64,000 nucleotides of DNA from Cellulomonas soli. GTDB taxonomy: Bacteria > Actinomycetota > Actinomycetes > Actinomycetales > Cellulomonadaceae. A model generated the notes under the pieces. It was not told the origin of the DNA, did no database searches, and worked only from the letters and a program-made list of their open reading frames with translations. The stretch lies in assembly GCF_013409305.1 (NCBI RefSeq), contig NZ_JACBZJ010000001.1, positions 4,092,001 to 4,156,000 on the forward strand. The letters are read 5' to 3'. The position numbers and the translations under genes are program-made. This document shows, one piece after another, positions 26,270 to 35,234 of the stretch (its first letter is position 1; every line of letters begins with the position of its first letter).

Positions 26270-26866
26270 ATGGGCCTGTTCCGCGATCGCGCCCGACGAC
26301 TGCTCGGACGCCGCCCCCCCGCACAGGCGACCGACGCCCCCCTCGAGGCCGCCAGCGACGAGGAGCTGCACGAGACGGTCGCCCGGATCATCGCGCGTGA
26401 GCTCGGGGTCGAGGGCTCGGGAGGCGACGGCGACGTGCCGACCCCCATCTCGCTCGGACGCGTCGCGGCCTGGATGACGGAGAACCAGTTCAGCTACTTC
26501 GTGGACTCCGACGGCGACCTCGGCGGGCTGTGGCGCGGACGCCTCTTCTACTTCTTCCTGTTCGGGGAGCAGTCGGAGATCCTGCAGATCCGGGGGCAGT
26601 GGCACCGCGAGGTCGCCCTGGAACGCCTCGAGGAGGTGCTCGACCTGTGCAACGAGTGGAACGCCGACCGGATCTGGCCCAAGGCCTACGTGCGGGTGCG
26701 TGACAACGGCCGTGTGCACGTCATCTCGGAGGTCGCGACCGACCTGGAGCACGGTGCGACCGACGAGCAGCTGAGCCAGATGCTCTACTGCGGCCTGTCG
26801 ACCGGCAGCATGTTCTTCGACTCCCTCGACGAGCGGTACCCCGACCCCGCCGGGGTGGCACCGTGA
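26270..26866 (+). CDS. YbjN-domain protein, copy 2
   Basis: A 198-residue YbjN protein with a ~60-residue N-terminal extension (basic first 20 residues, then an acidic helix) before the core MTENQFSYFVDSDGDLGGLWRGRLFYFFLFG. The shared middle NEWNADRIWPKAYVRV is nearly identical to copy 1. The mRNA is probably leaderless. Its stop is overlapped by the start of copy 3 (GTGA), so the two are translated together. Function unknown; three adjacent copies that differ mainly at their ends suggest partners within one complex or binding to different targets. Confidence 0.85.
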   Translation: MGLFRDRARRLLGRRPPAQATDAPLEAASDEELHETVARIIARELGVEGSGGDGDVPTPISLGRVAAWMTENQFSYFVDSDGDLGGLWRGRLFYFFLFGEQSEILQIRGQWHREVALERLEEVLDLCNEWNADRIWPKAYVRVRDNGRVHVISEVATDLEHGATDEQLSQMLYCGLSTGSMFFDSLDERYPDPAGVAP

Positions 26867-27384
26867 GCGGGCCCGGCTGGCTGCTGCGCGTGCTCGGCGG
26901 GCTGCCCAAGCCGACCAAGGGGCTCGTCGTCGACGACGAGCCGCCCACGCCGCTGACCCGCGAGCGGATCGCCGACTACCTGCTCTCGAGGGCGTACCGC
27001 TTCGTGATCGACGACGACGGCGACCTGACCGGCACGTGGGACGGCAGCCGGTTCTGGTTCCTCACGCTGGGCGAGCACCAGGAGATCCTGCAGGTGCGCG
27101 GTCGCTGGCACCGTTCGCTCCCGCTCGAGCAGCGGGCCGCCGTGACGCTGGCGCTCAACGACTGGAACCGTGAGCGGATCTGGCCCAAGGCCTACCTGCG
27201 CGAGGAGGACGGCCTGCTCGCCCTCTACAGCGAGGTGTCGGCCGACCTCGAACCGGGGGTCAACGAGGTGCAGCTGGCCCAGCTGCTGGCCTGCGGGCTG
27301 GGCACCGGGGTGCAGATGTTCTCCGCGCTCGAGGCGATGCTGCCTCCCGACGACGCGCCCAGCCCGGACGTGCCCGACAACTGA
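26863..27384 (+). CDS. YbjN-domain protein, copy 3
   Basis: A 173-residue YbjN protein, the most divergent of the three: its core reads SRAYRFVIDDDGDLTGTWDGSRFWFLTLGEHQEILQVRGRWHRSLP, with DWNRERIWPKAYLR in place of NEWN. The leading segment WLLRVLGGLPKPTKG is short and amphipathic rather than a secretion signal. The GTG at 26863 overlaps the copy 2 stop by four bases. It ends at a strong terminator facing the AspT-type transporter. Confidence 0.83.
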   Translation: MSGPGWLLRVLGGLPKPTKGLVVDDEPPTPLTRERIADYLLSRAYRFVIDDDGDLTGTWDGSRFWFLTLGEHQEILQVRGRWHRSLPLEQRAAVTLALNDWNRERIWPKAYLREEDGLLALYSEVSADLEPGVNEVQLAQLLACGLGTGVQMFSALEAMLPPDDAPSPDVPDN

Positions 27385-27409
27385 GGCGTGCCCGGCCAGC
27401 TGCTCGGAT

Positions 27410-27455
27410 GCCCGGGGGCGGACGGTGCGTCGGCGACACCCGTCTGCCCCCGGGC
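27410..27455. terminator. Bidirectional terminator, 16-bp stem
   Basis: 27410-27425 pairs with 27440-27455, with a single G-U, around a 14-base loop. It separates convergent ybjN copy 3 and the transporter gene. Confidence 0.75.
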
Positions 27456-27460
27456 TGGGC

Positions 27461-29050
27461 TCACAGGCCTCCGAGCACCTGCCCGAGCAGGATCTTGGCG
27501 ATCATCGCCGCCGGGTAGATCAGCGCGTAGCCCAGGGCGACCCGCGAGTCGTACATCGTCCTGCCGTTCGCGTACGCGAGCACCGCGGGCTGCGTCTGGG
27601 CGCCGGAGACGATGCCCGCCAGGCGCGGCCCGCTGACCCGGAAACCGTGCCGGAGCACGACGTACAGCCCCGCCCCGACCAAGGTCGTCACCACGAAGCC
27701 CAGCAGCAGGATCCGGATCCACTCCCCGGACGTGAACGCCTCACCGATCTGCGCACCCGCGCGGGTTCCTGCCTGCGCGAGGAAGAACAGCAGCCCGAGC
27801 TCGCCCATCGCGTTCGCAGCCGTGTTCGGCATGCTCGTGACGAACGGACCGACACGACCGATCCTGCCGAGCACGAGACCGACGATGAGCGAGCCGGCCG
27901 CCGAACCGATCGCCAGGGTGTGCGAGCCGATCGGGAACGCGAGCGCACCGATCAGCACGCCGAGCGCGATGCCCAGCCCGAGGATGACCGGCGTGATGTC
28001 CGAGAGCCCACGCGCCGAGTCCCCGAGGAACGCCGAGACCTCCTTCATCCGGTCGGGAGGCGCCACGACGCGCACCCGGTCACCGAGCTGCAGGTGGAAG
28101 TCGTCGCTGGCGACCATGTCGACATCGCCACGACGCACCCGCGAGATCCTCGCCCCGAACTGCTCGGCGAGCTGCAGGTCCGCCACCGTGCGACCCGCCG
28201 CCCGGGCGTTCGAGATGGTGATGCGGCGCAGGTCCAGATAGCTGCGGTCCGCCTCCAGGTGGTGCGACGAGGCGTGCCCGAGCTCCTCGGTGACCGCCTG
28301 CACGTCCGCGAGCGGACCCACCACGGTGACCAGGTCGTCACGCAGCAGCGTGTCGGTGTCTCCGGCCGCCCGCACCGGGGCAGCCTCACCGTGCCGCAGC
28401 CGGGAGAACGTCACCCGGTCGCCGTGCCGGCTCTCGACGTCCTTGATGCTCGGGGCCGAGGACAGCTCGACCCGCACCGTGCGGTTGACCAGCGCCGGGG
28501 GTGCATCGTCGTCCGCCCCCGACCGACGCAGCGCGAGCGTGACGACGCCGAGCATGCCGATGACGCCGTACAGGTACGTGACCGCGTAGCCCACGGTCGG
28601 TGCGTCGGAGTCGCCCGCCGCCTCCCGGGCGGCAGCCAGGGCCGGCGTGTTCGTCACGGCACCGGCGAACGCACCCGCCACGACGGCCGGCGACAGGTCC
28701 AGCCACCCGCCGACGAGGACGGCGGCACCGGCCCCGCACGCCAGCACGGCCACGATCGCCGCGATCAGCCGCAAGCTGTGCCGCAGCGAGGTGAAGAAGG
28801 TGGCACCGGACACGATGCCGACGGAGAACGTGAACAGCGCGAGCCCGAGGGTGCCGATCTCCTCCGGCAGCTCGAGGTCCCGCCCGTGCGCCGTGCCCCA
28901 GGCACTGACGCCGATCGCGAGGAAGAGGACGGCCGCGGCGCCGAGACCGACGCCTCTGACCTTGACATGACCGATCAGCGAGCCGGCCCCGATGAGGAAG
29001 AAGAGCAGCAGGACGGGCTGTTGAGCGGCACTCAGCACAACGTTGGGCAT
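27461..29050 (-). CDS. AspT/YidE-type membrane transporter with TrkA-C domains
   Basis: A 529-residue membrane protein of the aspartate:alanine exchanger (AAE) superfamily. About ten hydrophobic segments fall in two halves (roughly 1-170 and 350-529), each with the family's glycine-rich pattern, as in GAFAGAVTNTPALAAAREAA and GIVSGAQTQPAVLAYANGR. Between them lie two RCK_C (TrkA-C) regulatory domains (about 205-345, for example DTLLRDDLVTVVGPLADV and LQLGDRVRVVAPPDRM). The ATG at 29050 has AGGAG seven bases upstream. The substrate is probably a small dicarboxylate or amino acid but is not fixed by sequence. It stands as a single gene. Confidence 0.85.
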   Translation of the reverse strand: MPNVVLSAAQQPVLLLFFLIGAGSLIGHVKVRGVGLGAAAVLFLAIGVSAWGTAHGRDLELPEEIGTLGLALFTFSVGIVSGATFFTSLRHSLRLIAAIVAVLACGAGAAVLVGGWLDLSPAVVAGAFAGAVTNTPALAAAREAAGDSDAPTVGYAVTYLYGVIGMLGVVTLALRRSGADDDAPPALVNRTVRVELSSAPSIKDVESRHGDRVTFSRLRHGEAAPVRAAGDTDTLLRDDLVTVVGPLADVQAVTEELGHASSHHLEADRSYLDLRRITISNARAAGRTVADLQLAEQFGARISRVRRGDVDMVASDDFHLQLGDRVRVVAPPDRMKEVSAFLGDSARGLSDITPVILGLGIALGVLIGALAFPIGSHTLAIGSAAGSLIVGLVLGRIGRVGPFVTSMPNTAANAMGELGLLFFLAQAGTRAGAQIGEAFTSGEWIRILLLGFVVTTLVGAGLYVVLRHGFRVSGPRLAGIVSGAQTQPAVLAYANGRTMYDSRVALGYALIYPAAMIAKILLGQVLGGL

Positions 29051-29142
29051 GAGGTACTCCTGTGACGGAGAGAACAGTCGTGCCCCATACAAGACCCCTC
29101 CGCGACGCGGACGTGGTCCGAAAGACCCAGGCGGTGACCCGC

Positions 29143-30759
29143 TCAGACCACCGGTGCGACGCGCCCGATCGTCGGCAGCCCGAGCGAGACCGGTCCGGCC
29201 GGTCCGGGTGTGCCGCAGGCGGCGTCGGCCGCGCCGTGCGCGTGCTCCCCGTCACCGGCCTGCCGGGCGGCCCAGGCGTCCCCGGCACGCGTGCGCCGGA
29301 CCGCGAACGCGCCACCCGGGACCAGGGCGGAGTCGGCCACCAGGTGGTGCGGTGCGCCGTGCGTGACGCTCACCGAGACCAGGTCACCCGGACGCGGCGC
29401 GTCCGGCGCGGCGAGCCCGTCGGGCAGGGCGAGGTGCACCAGGCGGTTGTCGGCGGCGCGCCCCGACAGGCGTGCGGTCGCCCCGTCCTTGCGCCCCTCC
29501 CCCTCGGCCAGCAGGACCTCGATCACGCGCCCCACCTGCCGCTGGTTCTCCTCCAGCGAGATGCGCTCCTGCAGTGCGGCGAGCCGCTCGTAGCGCTCCT
29601 GGACGACGGCCTTCGGCAGCTGGTCGGGCAGGTCCGCCGCAGGCGTGCCGGGGCGCGGCGAGTACTGGAACGTGAAGGCGGAGGCGAACCGTGACGCCTC
29701 CACGACGCGCAGCGTCTGGGCGAAGTCCTCCTCGGTCTCCCCCGGGAAGCCCACGATCACATCCGTCGTGATCGCCGCCTCCGGCATCGCCGCGCGCACC
29801 CGATCGAGGATGCCCAGGAAGCGCTCGGCCCGATACGAGCGACGCATGGCTCGCAGCATGCGGTCCGAACCCGACTGCAGCGGCATGTGCAGCTGCGGCA
29901 TCACGGTCGCCGTCGCGGCCATCGCCTCGATCACGTCGTCCGTGAACGCCGCCGGGTGCGGCGAGGTGAACCGCAGGCGTTCGAGACCCTCGACCGCCCC
30001 CGCGGCACGCAGCAGCTTGGCGAACGCACCCCGGTCCCCGAACTCCACACCGTAGGAGTTCACGTTCTGACCCAGGAGCGTGACCTCGATCGCGCCCTGC
30101 GCGACGAGCGCCTCGACCTCGGCGAGGATCTCGCCCGGACGTCGGTCACGCTCCTTGCCGCGCAGGTGCGGCACGATGCAGAACGTGCACGTGTTGTTGC
30201 AGCCCACCGAGATCGACACCCAGCCGGCGTAGACCGACTCCCGCCGGGTGGGCAGCGTGGACGGGAAGACCTGCAGCGACTCGGCGATCTCGACCTCGGC
30301 GCGCTCGTTGTGCCGGGCGCGTTCGAGCAGCGCGGGGAGCACGTCGAGGTTGTGCGTGCCGAACACGACGTCGACCCACGGCGCCCGCTCGACGATCCCG
30401 GCACGGTCCTTCTGCGCCAGGCAGCCGCCGACCGCGATCTGCATGCCCGGCCGGGCGCGTTTGGCACCGGCGAGCCGACCCAGGTTGCCGTAGAGCTTGT
30501 CCGCCGCGTTCTCCCGGACCGCGCACGTGTTGATGACGATCACGTCGACGTCCTCGGCCGCCGCGTGCCGGGAGTCGGCAGCGACGTACCCGGCCTGCTC
30601 GAGCATCCCGGCCATGTGCTCGGAGTCGTGCACGTTCATCTGGCAACCGAGCGTCTTGACCAGGTAGGTGCGCGCGGGCGCCGTCTCGGGGCGCACGCCG
30701 GGCGCCGGCTCCGGCGCGGTCGGCGGGACGGTCACGGGCGAAGGCAGGGTGGTGGACAT
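29143..30759 (-). CDS. miaB: tRNA-2-methylthio-N6-dimethylallyladenosine synthase
   Basis: Radical-SAM methylthiotransferase that completes the A37 modification begun by MiaA. The 538 residues have the three N-terminal cluster cysteines ([36 protein letters not shown]), the radical-SAM motif [11 protein letters not shown], and a C-terminal TRAM domain. About 40 extra residues at the C-terminus are variable. TACCCT on the minus strand (30773-30768) lies eight bases before the ATG at 30759, or five before a GTG at 30762; either could be a leaderless start. It follows rny by 37 bases. Confidence 0.95.
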   Translation of the reverse strand: MSTTLPSPVTVPPTAPEPAPGVRPETAPARTYLVKTLGCQMNVHDSEHMAGMLEQAGYVAADSRHAAAEDVDVIVINTCAVRENAADKLYGNLGRLAGAKRARPGMQIAVGGCLAQKDRAGIVERAPWVDVVFGTHNLDVLPALLERARHNERAEVEIAESLQVFPSTLPTRRESVYAGWVSISVGCNNTCTFCIVPHLRGKERDRRPGEILAEVEALVAQGAIEVTLLGQNVNSYGVEFGDRGAFAKLLRAAGAVEGLERLRFTSPHPAAFTDDVIEAMAATATVMPQLHMPLQSGSDRMLRAMRRSYRAERFLGILDRVRAAMPEAAITTDVIVGFPGETEEDFAQTLRVVEASRFASAFTFQYSPRPGTPAADLPDQLPKAVVQERYERLAALQERISLEENQRQVGRVIEVLLAEGEGRKDGATARLSGRAADNRLVHLALPDGLAAPDAPRPGDLVSVSVTHGAPHHLVADSALVPGGAFAVRRTRAGDAWAARQAGDGEHAHGAADAACGTPGPAGPVSLGLPTIGRVAPVV

Positions 30760-30796
30760 CACCGTCAAGGGTAAGGCGCACCCGGCTCGGGCCCCG

Positions 30797-32332
30797 TCAG
30801 CCGGCGGTCGCGCTCGCGCGCAGCTCACGCACGACCGTCACCTTGATCTCGCCCGGGTAGCTCAGGTCGGCCTCGATGTGCCGGGCGATCGCCACGGCCA
30901 GCTGCGGCATCGCCTGGTCGTCGACCTGTGAGGGCTCCACGACCACCCTGACCTCCCGGCCGGCCGCCATCGCCAGGGCCCGACGGACCCCGGCGTGCGC
31001 GGTGACCAGCGCCTCGAGCTTGTCCATGCGCTCGACGTACTGGTCGAGCTCCTCGCGGCGTGCACCCGGCCGCGCCGCCGACACCGCGTCCGCGGCCTGC
31101 ACCAGCACGGCCTCGACCGTGCTCGGCGCCACCTCGTCGTGATGGGCCTCGATCGCGTTGACGACCGACTCCGACTCCCCCAGCCGCCTCGCCAGGTCCG
31201 CACCCACGTGCGCGTGCGTGCCGGGCACCTGCGCGGTGAGCGCCTTGCCGATGTCGTGCAGGAACGCTCCGCGGCGGGCCACCTCGATGTCGGCGCCGAC
31301 CTCGGCCGCCAGCGACGCGGCCAGCAGCGCGCACTCCACGAGGTGCTCGAGGACGTTCTGGCCGTAGGACGTGCGCAGCCGCAAACGGCCGACGGTCCGC
31401 ACCAGCTCGGGGTGCAGCCCGGTCACACCGGCCCTCTCGGCGGCGTCGTGGCCCGCGGCGTCCGTCCGGTCGTCGGCGCCGGCCAGCGCCTCGGCGTACG
31501 CGGCCTCGATGCGCTGGGGGTGGATGCGCCCGTCCGCCATCAGCGACTCGAGCGCGACCTGGGCGACCTCGCGACGCCCCGCGTCGAAGCAGGACAGCAC
31601 GACCGCGTCGGGCTGGTCGTCGACCAGCACGTTCACGCCCGTGAGGGCTTCGAAGGAGCGGATGTTGCGCCCCTCCTTGCCGATGATCCGGCCCTTCATC
31701 TCCTCCGAGGGCAGGGGCAGGACCGTGATCGCCGACTGCGCGCTGGTCGGGACCGCCGCCCGGTGCACCGCGGTCGCCACGATGCGGCGCGCCTTCGCCT
31801 CCGCCGTGCGACGCGCCTGCGCCTCGGCCCGACGCACGTGCGCGGCCGCGTCGTTGGTGGCCTGCTCGGTCAGCCGTCGCGTCAGGTCCGCCCGCGCCTC
31901 GCCTGCGGTCAGTCCCCCGAGCTTCTCCAGCTCGACCCGGGCCTCCTTCTCGGCGGCCTCGAGCAACGCCATGGCGTCCCGCTCGGCGTCCGCGACCCGT
32001 CGCTCCACGGTGCGGTCGACGTCCTCGAGCCGGCGCTGCGCCGCCCGCTCCGCCTCGAGCGCGGACTCCCAGCGTTCGCGCGCGGCTCGTTCCTTCTCGG
32101 CTGCGGCGGCCAGCTCGGAGGCGGCGGCCGACTCACGCTCGACCGCTCGGGCCTCACGACGCTCGGCGTCGGCGAGCTTGCTGCGGGCCTCGTCCTTGAT
32201 GGACGCCACGTCCTGCGCTGCCTGCTGGCGTTGTGCGGAGGCCTCGCGCCGTGCGACGACCACGAGGATGAGGGCGACCAGGCAGACGCCGAGCAGACCG
32301 ACGACCGTCCCGAGGTCCTGCGGCAGATCCAC
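30797..32332 (-). CDS. rny: Ribonuclease Y
   Basis: Membrane-anchored endoribonuclease that begins mRNA decay. The 511-residue form has one N-terminal helix ([21 protein letters not shown], about 8-28), a long charged coiled coil (30-200), a KH domain ([20 protein letters not shown]) and an HD domain (HDIGKAL, HHDEVAP). I chose the GTG at 32332 because GGAG lies five bases upstream; an ATG at 32359 would add nine residues without a ribosome-binding site. With RNase J at 51.5-53.2 kb, two RNA-decay nucleases are encoded in the window. Confidence 0.9.
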   Translation of the reverse strand: MDLPQDLGTVVGLLGVCLVALILVVVARREASAQRQQAAQDVASIKDEARSKLADAERREARAVERESAAASELAAAAEKERAARERWESALEAERAAQRRLEDVDRTVERRVADAERDAMALLEAAEKEARVELEKLGGLTAGEARADLTRRLTEQATNDAAAHVRRAEAQARRTAEAKARRIVATAVHRAAVPTSAQSAITVLPLPSEEMKGRIIGKEGRNIRSFEALTGVNVLVDDQPDAVVLSCFDAGRREVAQVALESLMADGRIHPQRIEAAYAEALAGADDRTDAAGHDAAERAGVTGLHPELVRTVGRLRLRTSYGQNVLEHLVECALLAASLAAEVGADIEVARRGAFLHDIGKALTAQVPGTHAHVGADLARRLGESESVVNAIEAHHDEVAPSTVEAVLVQAADAVSAARPGARREELDQYVERMDKLEALVTAHAGVRRALAMAAGREVRVVVEPSQVDDQAMPQLAVAIARHIEADLSYPGEIKVTVVRELRASATAG

Positions 32333-32511
32333 GTGCTCTCCGATGCTCGTCCGTTGCATGGCGGCAGGGACGGCACGGTGCCCGCCCCTGCGTGCGACGG
32401 CCATTGTGACCCACGGGCCGGGCCGTGACGGTGAGATCGGGCCGGCACATGGTGAACCGCATCGCGTCGCGACGTCCGACAGGCAGCTCTCGGCGCTGTG
32501 TGACAGCCGGG

Positions 32512-33084
32512 TCAGTCGTCGAGGTCGGGCACGTCCTGCTCGTCGGCGCCCTCCCGGGCCAGCTCCTCCCGCACCAGGCGGGCGACGAGGCCGGGGCCGT
32601 AGCCCTTGCGACCGAGCGCGGCATAGGTGCGTCGAGACCGGGTCTGGGGGTCGAGGCCGACCGTCGAGGCCAGCTTGCGCCGCACGAGCGCACGAGCGGC
32701 GACCTCCTCGTCCGCGTCCTCGACCTGACCGAGCGCCTCGGCTGCGGTCTCCTCGTCGACACCGCGCCGACGCAGCTCGACGCCGAGGGCACGGCGGGAC
32801 ATGCCCCGCTCGGCGTGCCGCGTACGCACGAGCATCCGTGCGTACGCGACGTCGTCGACGAGCCCGACCTCGGTGAACCGGTCGAGCACGCGCTGCGTGA
32901 CCTCGTCGGGGACGTCGCGGCGCGCCATCGCCTCGGCGAGCTGGGCCCGACTGCGCGGCGCGCCCGTGAGCATCCGCAGAGCGATCGCCCGGGCCACCTG
33001 CTCGGGGTCGGGTTCGGCGTCCTGCGCCGCCGCGCCCGTCGGGGGCGGTTCGTCGACCGACCGCCCCCGACGTCGTGCGTGCAT
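32512..33084 (-). CDS. recX: RecX regulatory protein
   Basis: Inhibits RecA by binding along its filament. The 190-residue, basic, all-helical protein has the RecX repeats (DRFTEVGLVDDVAYARMLVRTRHAERGMSRRAL; ARALVRRKLASTVGLDPQTRSRRTYAALGRKGYGPGLVARLVRE). The ATG at 33084 begins eight bases after the recA stop on the same strand, so it is expressed from the recA promoter. The first ~30 residues are polar and variable. Identity is secure. Confidence 0.93.
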   Translation of the reverse strand: MHARRRGRSVDEPPPTGAAAQDAEPDPEQVARAIALRMLTGAPRSRAQLAEAMARRDVPDEVTQRVLDRFTEVGLVDDVAYARMLVRTRHAERGMSRRALGVELRRRGVDEETAAEALGQVEDADEEVAARALVRRKLASTVGLDPQTRSRRTYAALGRKGYGPGLVARLVREELAREGADEQDVPDLDD

Positions 33085-33092
33085 CTCAGGCC

Positions 33093-34133
33093 TCAGAAGT
33101 CGACCGGAGCTGCCCCGTCCGCGGGCGCGTCGAGACGCGCCCCGATCCCGAGCTTCTCCTTGATCTTCTTGTCGATCTCGTCGGCCAGGTCCGGGTTGTC
33201 GCGCAGGAACTTGCGCGCGTTCTCCTTGCCCTGGCCGAGCTGGTCGCCCTCGTACGTGTACCAGGCCCCGGACTTGCGCACGAAGCCGTGCTCCACGCCC
33301 ATGTCGATGAGGCTGCCCTCGCGGGAGATGCCGACGCCGTAGAGGATGTCGAACTCGGCCTGCTTGAACGGCGGGGCCATCTTGTTCTTGACGACCTTCA
33401 CGCGGGTGCGGTTGCCGACCGCCTCGGTGCCCTCCTTGAGGGTCTCGATGCGGCGGATGTCCATCCGGACCGAGGCGTAGAACTTCAGCGCCTTGCCACC
33501 GGTCGTCGTCTCGGGCGAGCCGAAGAACACGCCGATCTTCTCGCGCAGCTGGTTGATGAAGATGGCCGTGGTGCCCGAGGAGTTGAGCGCGCCGGTGATC
33601 TTGCGCAGGGCCTGCGACATGAGCCGGGCCTGCAGGCCGACGTGGCTGTCGCCCATCTCACCCTCGATCTCGGCCTTCGGCACGAGCGCGGCGACCGAGT
33701 CGATGACGACGATGTCGATCGCGCCGGAGCGGATCAGCATGTCCATGATCTCGAGCGCCTGCTCACCGGTGTCCGGCTGCGAGACGAGCAGCGCGTCGGT
33801 GTCGACACCGAGCTTCTTCGCGTACTCCGGGTCGAGCGCGTGCTCGGCGTCGATGAACGCCGCGATGCCTCCGGCCCGCTGGGCGTTGGCCACCGCGTGC
33901 AGCGCGACCGTTGTCTTGCCCGAGGACTCCGGGCCGTAGATCTCGACGACACGGCCACGCGGGAGCCCACCGATGCCGAGCGCGACGTCCAGCGCGATCG
34001 AGCCGGTGGGGATCACCTCGACGGGGGCACGCCCCTCGTCGCCGAGGCGCATGATCGAGCCCTTGCCGAACTGGCGGTCGATCTGGCTGAGAGCGGCCTC
34101 GAGAGCCTTCTCGCGGTCCTGGGGTGCGGCCAT
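33093..34133 (-). CDS. recA: Recombinase RecA
   Basis: Strand-exchange ATPase of homologous recombination and co-protease for LexA cleavage. The 346 residues carry Walker [17 protein letters not shown] (~67), Walker [12 protein letters not shown], the L2/DNA-binding stretch [20 protein letters not shown] and the C-terminal domain with an acidic tail. The ATG at 34133 gives the usual length; the frame is open further but without similarity. The promoter 170 bases upstream contains an SOS box, which completes the LexA circuit in this window. Confidence 0.98.
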   Translation of the reverse strand: MAAPQDREKALEAALSQIDRQFGKGSIMRLGDEGRAPVEVIPTGSIALDVALGIGGLPRGRVVEIYGPESSGKTTVALHAVANAQRAGGIAAFIDAEHALDPEYAKKLGVDTDALLVSQPDTGEQALEIMDMLIRSGAIDIVVIDSVAALVPKAEIEGEMGDSHVGLQARLMSQALRKITGALNSSGTTAIFINQLREKIGVFFGSPETTTGGKALKFYASVRMDIRRIETLKEGTEAVGNRTRVKVVKNKMAPPFKQAEFDILYGVGISREGSLIDMGVEHGFVRKSGAWYTYEGDQLGQGKENARKFLRDNPDLADEIDKKIKEKLGIGARLDAPADGAAPVDF

Positions 34134-34309
34134 GTCCTGTACCTCGTCTGCTCGTTGCAGCGTGCGCTGCGCCTGCGGGGGCTGGTCTGCGTCGTCGCGG
34201 GTGACGGTATGCCCGACCACCGACACCTGATCGGCGTGCTCCCCCGACCCGTGGTCCCGTGCGGACCCGGAGGGCTGGGGGTGGCTCGCCGTCGTCACCC
34301 GCGCACGCC

Positions 34310-34338
34310 ACGCTACCCGAACAGGTGTTCGATGTCGC
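34310..34338 (-). promoter_or_regulatory. SOS-controlled recA promoter
   Basis: Read on the minus strand: -35 GCGACA (34338-34333), a 17-base spacer, -10 TAGCGT (34315-34310). The SOS box CGAACAGGTGTTCGA (34318-34332) fills the spacer. Transcription would begin near 34303, leaving a leader of about 170 bases with no feature I can name. Confidence 0.8.
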
Positions 34339-34379
34339 GCCCCGCGACGCGCGTGTCGGCGCAGCGATGCGAGGCGGTG

Positions 34380-35234
34380 CTACGCGAGCGCGACCGCCTC
34401 GCCCTGCTCGAGCACGTGCACCTGGCAGTCGGGCGCGACCTTGCCCATCGCGTGCGCGAACGCCGCGCCCGCACGGTCCATCCACCCGGGAGGCAGACGC
34501 CTGCTCGCCGGGGCGTGCAACGTGCCCCAGTGCACCGGCACCGCGGCACGGGCGCCGACCAGCGCGCACGCCTGCGCGGCCTGCACCGGGTCCATGTGCC
34601 CGCCGGACAGCCGCGGGCCCCACCCGCCGACCGGGACGAGCGCCAGGTCGGGCGGCGCACCCAGCAGCGCCGGCAGGTCGGCCATCGCCGGGTACGGCGC
34701 GGTGTCCCCCGCGAACCACACGGTCAGCGACGGCGCCACGACGAGGAAGCCGTTGGCCGAGTTCGGGCGGCGCGGCATCGGTCGGTGGCCGTGCACCGCG
34801 GGCACCACCCGAACCCGCACGGACGAGGCCGGCGGGTCGGGCGGCGACCACCAGTGCTCGTCGTGCACGCCGGTCGCACCGCGCACGCCGTGCCCGCGCA
34901 GCCAGTGCGCGTTGGCCGGCGCCGAGAGCACCGGCACGTCGCCGAGCAGACGCAGCGACCCGAGCTCGGCGTGGTCGTGGTGCATGTGCGAGATGAGCAC
35001 GACGTCGGGGTCCTGCCAGTGCGCGGGGTCGGGCGCCGCGCCGCGCCTCCGCAGCAGCCCGGCGTGCTCGCGCAGCAGCGGGTCGGTGAGCACCCGCACG
35101 CCGTCGAGGTCGAGCACCGTGGAGGCGTGCCCGAGCCAGCGCACGACGGCAGTCCCGCGACGCTCGGCAGCCCCGGCGGCCCCGGCGGCCCCGGCGTCAC
35201 GGCGCGGGTCGACGGCACCCGGCGACCTGGTCAT
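34380..35234 (-). CDS. UlaG-like metallo-beta-lactamase-fold hydrolase
   Basis: A 284-residue metallo-beta-lactamase-fold protein. The zinc ligands read ISHMHHDHAELGSLRLL (HxHxDH type), a His in VVPAVHGHRPMP, the bridging Asp in WFAGDTAPY and a late His in VPVHWGTLHAP. The pattern WLGHASTVLDLDGVRVLTDP and the GDTxPY motif are typical of the UlaG/L-ascorbate-6-P lactonase-like group and N-acyl-phosphatidylethanolamine phospholipase D-like proteins. Substrate unknown. The first 28 residues are alanine-rich. The ATG at 35234 overlaps the upstream stop by four bases. Confidence 0.83.
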   Translation of the reverse strand: MTRSPGAVDPRRDAGAAGAAGAAERRGTAVVRWLGHASTVLDLDGVRVLTDPLLREHAGLLRRRGAAPDPAHWQDPDVVLISHMHHDHAELGSLRLLGDVPVLSAPANAHWLRGHGVRGATGVHDEHWWSPPDPPASSVRVRVVPAVHGHRPMPRRPNSANGFLVVAPSLTVWFAGDTAPYPAMADLPALLGAPPDLALVPVGGWGPRLSGGHMDPVQAAQACALVGARAAVPVHWGTLHAPASRRLPPGWMDRAGAAFAHAMGKVAPDCQVHVLEQGEAVALA

